Shown: positions 57,830-64,000 of the stretch, piece by piece
Position numbering within the stretch: the first letter of the stretch is position 1
How the letters are laid out: the number at the start of each line of letters is the position of its first letter
From: Rhodothermaceae bacterium
GTDB lineage: Bacteria; Bacteroidota; Rhodothermia; Rhodothermales; Bin80
Length of the DNA stretch: 64,000 bases
Assembly: GCA_009841335.1 (NCBI GenBank)
Contig: VXLY01000078.1
Coordinates: 83,470 to 147,469, forward strand
Reading direction: 5' to 3'
Position numbers and translations under genes: made by a program
Notes under the pieces: model-generated
Told to the model about the DNA's origin: nothing
The model's database searches: none
What the model saw: only the letters and a program-made list of their open reading frames with translations

Positions 57830-58136
57830 GTAACGCGTCCGAGAAGACGGGCGGGTTGAGGCAGCATGGTAATTCCCCAATTAAAGGTTTTGTCCAGCAC
57901 CGGGATGATAGGCCCCGGCTGCAGAACCGACCACGCTATCATATCTTGCGCATGATCTATTGGGCGGGTTAACCCAAATGCCAAGACCGAAACTGATTAA
58001 TGCCAGACGCTAACATTTAACCAGCCACTTGAACCAAAACGGTATTGCAGTGGTGAAATAGTCCTTCAAAGTTATGCGGTCGTAACTCAGGTTTGACCAA
58101 GGTATATCCTCCCATCGAACGGAGGGACGAAGCACT
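57830..58136. other. 307-bp stretch upstream of the IS110 remnant
   Basis: In IS110 elements the sequence just upstream of the transposase start encodes a bridge RNA that pairs target and donor DNA. This stretch is in that position but is presumably decayed, and I cannot draw a bridge RNA fold with confidence. It also contains the promoter region of the cysteine desulfurase gene on the plus strand. Confidence 0.35.
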
Positions 58137-59324
58137 ATGATCGTTGAGCGCGACAACAAGCAATCCTATTCTCGATCAGTTTACATGGATCATGCGTCCA
58201 CGACGCCGTTGGATCCTGCTGTTCTGGAAGCCATGCTGCCGTACTTGAGGGGCGATTTTGGGAACGCGTCCTCTGTACATCGTCTGGGCAGAGCCGCTCG
58301 TGGGGCAATTGAAGGCAGTCGAGAGCAAATTGCAGGTTTTCTGAACGCAAACCCTGAAGAGATTGTTTTTACGAGTGGGGCAACAGAGGCGAATAATCTT
58401 GCGCTGAATGCATTAAGCTCAGATAGTCATCTGGTAACCTCAACAGTTGAACACAAGGCGGTATTGGAGCCAGCACAGGCTCTGGAGTCGTGTGCGGTAC
58501 GAGTTACATATCTCGCACCGGATCACAATCTTGGGGCTCCGAACACAGATCAGATTGCCGAGGCGATAGAAGAGGATACCTGCCAGGTTTCGATCATGTA
58601 TGTGAACAACGAAACCGGTGCAGTAGCTCCCATTAAAGAAATCGCATCAATTTGTCGTAAGCGTGGTGTGGTTCTGCACACAGATGCAGTCCAGGCGGCT
58701 GCATGGATGCCGCTGGACGTTGAGGACCTTGGTGTAGATATGATGTCGCTTTCCGCACACAAAATGTACGGCCCAAAGGGAGTGGGTATCCTTTATGTCA
58801 GAAGCGGAGTGGAGCTGTCTCCGCAGGTCCTCGGTGGTTCACAGGAGAGGGGACGGCGCGGGGGAACAGAAAACGTAGCAGCCGCGGTCGGCATGGCAGC
58901 CGCCATGGCTCGTGCGGCAAATGGCCGGGATGCGGAGGCTGTGCGCGTGCAGGCGCTTCGAAAGGAACTGGAGCGGCGACTCAAGGATCGTATCGGAGAT
59001 CAATTGGTGGTCAATACACCACCCCATGCTGCGCCACATATCCTGAGTACGGCATTTGGACCGGTTGCAGGCAATCCGCTTGATGGTGAAATGCTGCTGC
59101 TGAACATGGACCTTGAAGGTATCAGCGCATCTGCGGGTTCGGCATGCTCCAGTGGGGCTATCACGCCCAGTCATGTGCTACTAGGACTCGGGTTACCTGA
59201 GCAGACCGCCCGCGCCTCGCTCAGACTTTCCCTTGGCCGCTCGACAACACCTGAGGACATTGCGCTAACGGCAGAGCGTATAGTTAAAATTGTTCAAAGG
59301 ATGCGTCAGCAGCGTGTTGGATGA
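58137..59324 (+). CDS. Cysteine desulfurase (NifS/IscS family)
   Basis: 395 residues, PLP enzyme (aminotransferase class V) that moves sulfur from cysteine to Fe-S or thiolation pathways. Motifs are YMDHASTTPLDPAVLEAM at the start, EIVFTSGATEANNLAL, HTDAVQAAAW, the PLP-lysine block SAHKMYGPKGVGILYV and the active-site loop SAGSACSSGAITPSHVL with the sulfur-carrying Cys. The short SSG-containing loop fits group I enzymes (IscS/NifS). The ATG at 58137 gives 16 residues before the conserved YMDHA; an ATG at 58185 is an alternative. The stop overlaps the next gene by 4 bp. It lies on its own, without iscU or sufBCD, so the exact pathway is not shown. Confidence 0.92.
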   Translation: MIVERDNKQSYSRSVYMDHASTTPLDPAVLEAMLPYLRGDFGNASSVHRLGRAARGAIEGSREQIAGFLNANPEEIVFTSGATEANNLALNALSSDSHLVTSTVEHKAVLEPAQALESCAVRVTYLAPDHNLGAPNTDQIAEAIEEDTCQVSIMYVNNETGAVAPIKEIASICRKRGVVLHTDAVQAAAWMPLDVEDLGVDMMSLSAHKMYGPKGVGILYVRSGVELSPQVLGGSQERGRRGGTENVAAAVGMAAAMARAANGRDAEAVRVQALRKELERRLKDRIGDQLVVNTPPHAAPHILSTAFGPVAGNPLDGEMLLLNMDLEGISASAGSACSSGAITPSHVLLGLGLPEQTARASLRLSLGRSTTPEDIALTAERIVKIVQRMRQQRVG

Positions 59325-59974
59325 AGGACCGCGCACTGATTGTATTTGCCCGCTCGCCAGTAGCGGGTCAAGTAAAGTCCAGACTCACACAACTCCTTTC
59401 GTCACAAGAAGCTGCGGATCTATATCGTGCTTTTCTTGTGGATAGTCTTGCCCAGTATGCATCACTAGAGGTAGATGTTCGCCTCTATATGGCCGACGAG
59501 GGTGATCCTGGTGTTCATCTGTATGGTGCGCAATTAAAAAAGCAGTGCGGCGATGGGTTGGGGGAGCGCATGGACCATGCCTTCAGGGAAACGGCCGCGG
59601 AGGGGTATGAGCAAATGGTTATTATCGGGACTGATCACCCTACACTTCCGACAGAGTTTATCATGGATGCATATGAGGCGCTATCAGATGTGCCGGCTGT
59701 ATGTATTGGCCCCGCATCAGATGGGGGATACTACCTACTGGGGATGTCTCCGCTCATTTGCGGTCTTTTCGATGGAATTGTTTACAGTAAGCCCAATGTG
59801 CTCAGTTTGACGCTGGTGCGTGCTCGTGAATCGGGGGCTTCAGTTACGCAGTTGCCAGTCTGGTACGATGTAGATACACCAGAAGACCTGAGGCGTCTGG
59901 TTTCCGAAAAAACAGCGTTACCTCCTGCTACAATGAAGATGATGAGGATGCTAGAGTCCAGATATGGTCTGTGA
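59321..59974 (+). CDS. DUF2064 (TIGR04282-type) glycosyltransferase-like protein
   Basis: 217 residues of the GT-A-like family DUF2064, related to cofactor guanylyltransferases. Motifs are LIVFARSPVAGQVKSRL, GDGLGERMDHAF, VIIGTDHPTLP and ASDGGYYLLG, then WYDVDTPEDLRRL at the end. In some bacteria the family makes arsenosugars, but most members have unknown substrates. Translation is coupled to the cysteine desulfurase by a 4-bp overlap, which gives no clear pathway hint. A small hairpin, CCTCC/GGAGG, lies just after the stop (59975-59990). Confidence 0.85.
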   Translation: MKDRALIVFARSPVAGQVKSRLTQLLSSQEAADLYRAFLVDSLAQYASLEVDVRLYMADEGDPGVHLYGAQLKKQCGDGLGERMDHAFRETAAEGYEQMVIIGTDHPTLPTEFIMDAYEALSDVPAVCIGPASDGGYYLLGMSPLICGLFDGIVYSKPNVLSLTLVRARESGASVTQLPVWYDVDTPEDLRRLVSEKTALPPATMKMMRMLESRYGL

Positions 59975-60055
59975 CCTCCATTTTCGGAGGATGCTTCTGG
60001 ATTGGTCTATTAAGATGTTTTGGGCGTAAGACTGGCTGACTAAAATTTTGGGCTC

Positions 60056-60985
60056 TTGAACAGCACAGATAGGCAATCCGTAAAGGTTTATGGTCCTGCA
60101 TCGTTATCGAATCTAGGACCGGGGTTTGATACTTTGGGGTTATGCCTCAAGGGGATCGGAGATATTATTGAAGCGCGATTTACATCAGGGCAGGAGATCA
60201 CGATTACGTCATCTGCCCCCATTCCCTTGGTTGCAAGCGAAAATACAGCAGGTCGTGCGGCGCATCTCGTGATGACGAAGGCTGCCGATAAACGGGGCCT
60301 CCATCTATCCATAAAAAAAGGGATTCCATTAGGTTCGGGGATCGGTGGATCCGCGGCGAGTGCGTCAGCTGGTGCCTGGGCGGCAAATCTTCTTCTGGGT
60401 ACGCCGTTCAGTAAACAGGAATTGGCTCACGCAGTCCTCGAGGCGGAACGGTTGGCCAGTGGGGGTACGCTTCACGGAGATAATGCATTACCCTCATTAT
60501 TTGGGGGCCTGGTATTAACTTCTCCGGCGAAACCGTTGGACTATCGCTGTATTCAGCTAGCAACCCCCTTGCACTTAGCAGTCGTAATGCCGAAACGCTC
60601 AATCTTGACGGCAGATGCCAGGACAATCCTGCCCTCAGCAGTGCCCAGAATCGACGCGGTGCACAATGCCAGCGATTTGGCATTTATGCTACATGCATTT
60701 ATGACTGGAAACTGGGAGGCCGTATCGCCCTATATGATGCGTGATCGGGTCGTAGAGCCTTCACGGGCGAGTCTAGTTCCCTGCTATCATGTGGTCCGGG
60801 AGGCAGCAATGGATGCAGGTGCTTATGGCGCAGCACTGACGGGCTCGGGACCGGCAATGTTCGCAATCGCAAGGGATTCCTTCTCGGTCTCGAAGGTATG
60901 CGACGCAATGGTCAGGGCGGCGGGAGAGGGGGCGCGCGGAATCGTCACCGAAGCAGATGTACACGGCGTTCGCCAGTGCAGTTAA
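60056..60985 (+). CDS. thrB: Homoserine kinase
   Basis: 309 residues of the GHMP kinase superfamily; it phosphorylates homoserine with ATP in threonine synthesis. Key motifs are VKVYGPASLSNLGPGFDTLGL (motif 1), the glycine-rich ATP loop PLGSGIGGSAASASAG (about 93-108) and the C-terminal GAYGAALTGSGPAMFAIA. The only start in frame near the conserved region is TTG at 60056. threonine synthase follows 4 bp after the stop, so thrB and thrC form an operon. The length and motifs are normal. Confidence 0.95.
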   Translation: MNSTDRQSVKVYGPASLSNLGPGFDTLGLCLKGIGDIIEARFTSGQEITITSSAPIPLVASENTAGRAAHLVMTKAADKRGLHLSIKKGIPLGSGIGGSAASASAGAWAANLLLGTPFSKQELAHAVLEAERLASGGTLHGDNALPSLFGGLVLTSPAKPLDYRCIQLATPLHLAVVMPKRSILTADARTILPSAVPRIDAVHNASDLAFMLHAFMTGNWEAVSPYMMRDRVVEPSRASLVPCYHVVREAAMDAGAYGAALTGSGPAMFAIARDSFSVSKVCDAMVRAAGEGARGIVTEADVHGVRQCS

Positions 60986-60989
60986 GATT

Positions 60990-62240
60990 ATGCGGTATGT
61001 GAGTACGCGCGAGCAAACACAGACGGTCACTTTTGCGACAGCATTACTGCGCGGTCTGGCACCGGACGGAGGACTGTATGTCCCACAAGATTTTCCCACG
61101 GTAAGTCCCAGCGCGTGGGAAGAATCGACGGATTTTGGTACGATGGCGACAAACGTACTGACTCCGTGGTTGGGAGACGAGATCCCAAGGACTGAACTAA
61201 ACTCCATACTCAGGAGTGCACTTAATTTTCCTGTGCCACTGGTTCGAGTAGGAAATGCTTGGGTACTAGAGCTTTTCCACGGCCCAACGTTGTCGTTCAA
61301 GGATTTTGGTGCGCGTACGATGGCTCGTCTCATGAATCGCTTTGTCGATGGTGAGCCCCTGACAATATTGGTGGCCACTTCTGGTGATACGGGTAGTGCT
61401 GTGGCCGATGGGTTCAGTGGACTGCCGAATCTTCGGGTTGCTGTGCTTTATCCGAAGGGCCAGGTCAGCTCTATACAGGAGCGGCAGCTTATTGTACGGC
61501 GTGAGGGTGTGAGAGCGTTCGCTGTTGATGGGACCTTTGATGATTGCCAGGCAATGGTCAAAACCCTTCTAGTTTCGCCCGGTCAGCTACGCCTCTCCGC
61601 CGCAAATTCAATAAACGTGGGCCGACTTTTACCGCAGATGCTCTACTACTACTGGGCATTTGCTTCGGGCGGATGGAAGTTTGCTGATGTATGCGTTCCA
61701 TGCGGTAATCTGGGTAATCTGACGGCAGGCGTGTTGGCACACCTTTGTGGCCTTCCTGTTCGCGGCTTTATTGCTGCCCACAACGCCAATGATGGGTACC
61801 CCCGGTATCTCGCGGGAGAAGAGGATGCCTTCGGCGCGTCAATCCGGACGGTGTCCAATGCAATGGATGTTGGGCGCCCGAGCAACTTTGAACGACTCAG
61901 CTATATACTCTCAGATGATCGAATGCGTCAATTGATTCGAGGCAGCTCATGGTCTGACGGACAGACTCTGGCTTCAATTCGGCGAGTGTTTGAAGAAACG
62001 GGCTACGTTGCCGATCCGCACACGGCCGTCGGGCTTGCGGCAGCCCGAAATGCTCCCGACCCGGTGATTGTACTGGCTACAGCTCATCCGGCAAAATTTC
62101 CTGATACGATCCAGCGGGCGCTTGGGAGCGCACCAGAGGAAGCTTCGGGATTAACTTCACTGTACGCGATGCCCGTCCAGGTTCAATCAATTGAGGCAAA
62201 TCCGTACATTCTTCGTTCAGAACTGGAAAACTGGGATTGA
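60990..62240 (+). CDS. thrC: Threonine synthase
   Basis: 416 residues, PLP-dependent (fold type II), converting O-phosphohomoserine to threonine. Motifs are MRYVSTREQTQTVTFATALL (usual N-terminal start), LFHGPTLSFKDFGARTMARL with the PLP lysine, VATSGDTGSAVADGF for phosphate binding and CGNLGNLTAGVLA. The open frame begins at 60957 within thrB, but this ATG, 4 bp after the thrB stop, gives the standard N-terminus. It completes the last two steps of the threonine pathway here. Confidence 0.95.
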   Translation: MRYVSTREQTQTVTFATALLRGLAPDGGLYVPQDFPTVSPSAWEESTDFGTMATNVLTPWLGDEIPRTELNSILRSALNFPVPLVRVGNAWVLELFHGPTLSFKDFGARTMARLMNRFVDGEPLTILVATSGDTGSAVADGFSGLPNLRVAVLYPKGQVSSIQERQLIVRREGVRAFAVDGTFDDCQAMVKTLLVSPGQLRLSAANSINVGRLLPQMLYYYWAFASGGWKFADVCVPCGNLGNLTAGVLAHLCGLPVRGFIAAHNANDGYPRYLAGEEDAFGASIRTVSNAMDVGRPSNFERLSYILSDDRMRQLIRGSSWSDGQTLASIRRVFEETGYVADPHTAVGLAAARNAPDPVIVLATAHPAKFPDTIQRALGSAPEEASGLTSLYAMPVQVQSIEANPYILRSELENWD

Positions 62241-62244
62241 TCAG

Positions 62245-62949
62245 ATGACGCCTTTTCCTCCTTCAGATTGGCCGAGAGAGGAACTGCGACAGGCGGCAGG
62301 TGTGCTTTGGGACTGGCACCGCGCAGCACAGATTGAGGTTCCCCCGAGGGTGCTCCGGGAGAAGGCGTACAACGTGTGCAAGAAATTTGATTTACCAGTT
62401 CATCTGGTTGATGCTCAACTGTTAGAACAGGGTGCCCCGACCATTGAAACCTCAGAAGATCTTTTTAGCTATGCGGATGCCACCGCAGGTTCGCATGCAT
62501 TACTCTTGGCGAAACTTGCTGGCTATACTTCAAATTGGATTGAGGATCCAGTCAAACAGTTTGCGCGAGCAATCTTTCTGACACGATCGGTCTGCTTACT
62601 CAAGGAGGATATTGAAGCAGGGCGGTGTTTCATTCCCGCCGATATTCTTGTAAAGGGGAACGTGACCACCGTAGATCTTGTTCGGTACACTTCAAGTCAA
62701 GCCATCCGGTCAATTCTTTGGAAACAGGTAGTACGTGCACGTGATGCATATGCATCATGTAAAACACTAAACACCGATCTCAAGGGTTGGAGCAGGCGAC
62801 GATTCCGGGTTTATTGGACTGGAGGGTTGCATATCTTAGGCTATATCGAATCACGCGGGTTTAATGTCTGGTCCAAGCCGATAAAACCCACTTTTGTACG
62901 TCGGACGAAGATTTATTGGCAAATATATTTTGGTAAGGCAGGTCGATGA
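62245..62949 (+). CDS. Short squalene/phytoene-synthase-like protein
   Basis: 234 residues from ATG 62245 (the frame is open from 62191 inside thrC). The middle and end follow the head-to-head prenyl synthase fold: DLFSYADATAGSHALLLAKLAGY and the second motif FLTRSVCLLKEDIEAGRCFIPADI, in which the family has RD-x-x-EDxxxGRxYxP. The N-terminal 60-70 residues with the first Asp-rich motif (DExxD) appear to be missing; family members are usually 270-350 residues. It could be an inactive relative or a divergent subfamily. It overlaps purM by ATGA and lies after thrC, unusual company for isoprenoid genes. Confidence 0.7.
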   Translation: MTPFPPSDWPREELRQAAGVLWDWHRAAQIEVPPRVLREKAYNVCKKFDLPVHLVDAQLLEQGAPTIETSEDLFSYADATAGSHALLLAKLAGYTSNWIEDPVKQFARAIFLTRSVCLLKEDIEAGRCFIPADILVKGNVTTVDLVRYTSSQAIRSILWKQVVRARDAYASCKTLNTDLKGWSRRRFRVYWTGGLHILGYIESRGFNVWSKPIKPTFVRRTKIYWQIYFGKAGR

Positions 62950-63944
62950 CAACATATAAAGATGCAGGCGTTGATATTGATGCAGCGGATAAAGCGTTTG
63001 CCCGCTTGAAGCCACTGATCCAATCTACCTTTACTCCTGGTGTAGTTAGGGACGTTGGGGCATTCGGTGCATTTTACCAGCTTGATCACTCACGATGGGA
63101 GCAGCCCACGCTGGTATCGTCCATAGATGGTGTAGGCACTAAGGTCAAAGTCGCCATGGTTGCCGGGGTGCACGATACAGTTGGGGAAGATCTGGTAAAC
63201 CACTGCATTAACGATATTGCGGTGTGCGGGGCTGAACCCTTGTTTTTTCTCGACTATTTCGCAACAGGAAAACTGACTTTTGATGTCGTAGGGGATATAA
63301 TGACGGGTCTGGTACGGGCGTGCAAGAATGCAGGAATCGCCCTGATTGGTGGGGAAACTGCCGAAATGCCGGATCTATATATCCGCGGAGATTACGATCT
63401 GGCCGGGACTATTATCGGGGTTGTTGAACGGAAGGGGATCATTGATGGAAGCAGCGTGCAAAAAGGGGACATACTTTGGGGAATTGCCTCTACGGGACTG
63501 CATACAAATGGTTATTCGCTTGCTCGCAGGGTTCTATTGGGCAGCCTTTCGGGATTCGTTCCAGGGCAGAAATTCGAACAATTGGGAGGCGACACGATTG
63601 AAGAAGCATTATTGCGCATACACAAGTGTTATCTACCGCTGATTCGCGACCTCAAAGAGCATGTGCATGCCTTTGCTCACGTTACCGGAGGGGGGATTGA
63701 AGGGAATACGCAGCGTGTAATCCCTGAAGGACTTCGCATGCAGGTGAACTATAATCAATGGGATCGTCCGCCAATTTTCAATCTTATCCAGCAACATGGA
63801 GTAGTGCCGGAAGAGGATATGCGGGCCACATTTAACTTGGGTATCGGACTAGTGGTTATCGCGCCACCTTCGGCAGAACAGGACATACTTCGAATTGCTG
63901 CAAAGCACAATGAAAACCCCGTTGCTATTGGTTCGGTATACTAG
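62946..63944 (+). CDS. purM: Phosphoribosylformylglycinamidine cyclo-ligase (AIR synthase)
   Basis: 332 residues; PurM closes the imidazole ring (FGAM to AIR) in de novo purine synthesis. Signature blocks are YKDAGVDIDAADKAFARL, VSSIDGVGTKVKVA (ATP loop), NDIAVCGAEPLFFLDYFATG, IGGETAEMPDLY and AFAHVTGGGIEGNTQRV. The C-terminus is a little short of the typical 340-350 residues, but all catalytic blocks are there. It starts inside the stop of the preceding gene (ATGA), so both are co-translated. Confidence 0.96.
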   Translation: MTTYKDAGVDIDAADKAFARLKPLIQSTFTPGVVRDVGAFGAFYQLDHSRWEQPTLVSSIDGVGTKVKVAMVAGVHDTVGEDLVNHCINDIAVCGAEPLFFLDYFATGKLTFDVVGDIMTGLVRACKNAGIALIGGETAEMPDLYIRGDYDLAGTIIGVVERKGIIDGSSVQKGDILWGIASTGLHTNGYSLARRVLLGSLSGFVPGQKFEQLGGDTIEEALLRIHKCYLPLIRDLKEHVHAFAHVTGGGIEGNTQRVIPEGLRMQVNYNQWDRPPIFNLIQQHGVVPEEDMRATFNLGIGLVVIAPPSAEQDILRIAAKHNENPVAIGSVY

Positions 63945-64000
63945 TCTGGAAACCCCTTCGCTAGGCCAGAGTAACGGCGGCAATATTCATCACTAGCAAA

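Overview
The window looks like a chromosomal segment of a Bacteroidota/Rhodothermota-type bacterium. Two secreted leucine-rich-repeat proteins end in a type IX secretion (T9SS type A) sorting domain, the quinone pathway is the classical menaquinone (Men) route, and several genes carry lipoprotein or outer-membrane signals. No rRNA, tRNA or CRISPR array was seen. This assignment is inferred from protein families only; no marker-gene comparison was possible.

Layout. 1-1929: the end of an unknown gene and a fucose-isomerase-like protein. 2470-12705: a defence-like block with a single-chain Type ISP restriction-modification enzyme, a BtuF-like binding protein on the other strand, an internally deleted group II intron and a giant DinG-like iron-sulfur helicase whose N-terminal exonuclease domain has lost its catalytic residues. 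12920-19140: envelope genes (glycosyltransferase, a metal-site-less M28-like lipoprotein, a beta-propeller lipoprotein, an outer-membrane barrel) with a DUF5677-like gene between them. 19141-28640: an accessory island with gene debris (a WecB fragment), an uncharacterised two-gene cassette, a 1898-residue TPR protein with two PIN-like nuclease domains, and a small holin-like membrane protein.

28641-34698: gatC, a YfhO-type membrane protein, a second glycosyltransferase, a YbbR-like protein and a small membrane protein. 34695-41277: menaquinone genes menF-menD-menB-menA plus a methyltransferase, with ATGA overlaps indicating translational coupling, and menC converging from the other strand. 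menE lies at 46332, separated from the rest by a subtilisin-LRR-T9SS protein with 15 tandem plant-type LRRs. 48021-54396: a second LRR-T9SS protein, a FAD oxidoreductase and a membrane multiheme cytochrome with TPRs. 54393-57829 is on the minus strand: murA, an AbiEi antitoxin without a full toxin, and an IS110 transposase remnant. 58137-63944: housekeeping metabolism, with cysteine desulfurase, a DUF2064 protein, thrB, thrC, a short squalene/phytoene-synthase-like protein and purM.

Functionally, chorismate is converted to menaquinone by MenF/D/C/E/B/A. ThrB and ThrC finish threonine synthesis, PurM serves purine synthesis, and MurA starts peptidoglycan synthesis. The strongest candidate for an undescribed system is the 20.1-27.9 kb cluster built around the TPR/tandem-PIN protein. 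The next is the pairing of the Type ISP enzyme with the degenerate exonuclease-DinG fusion.
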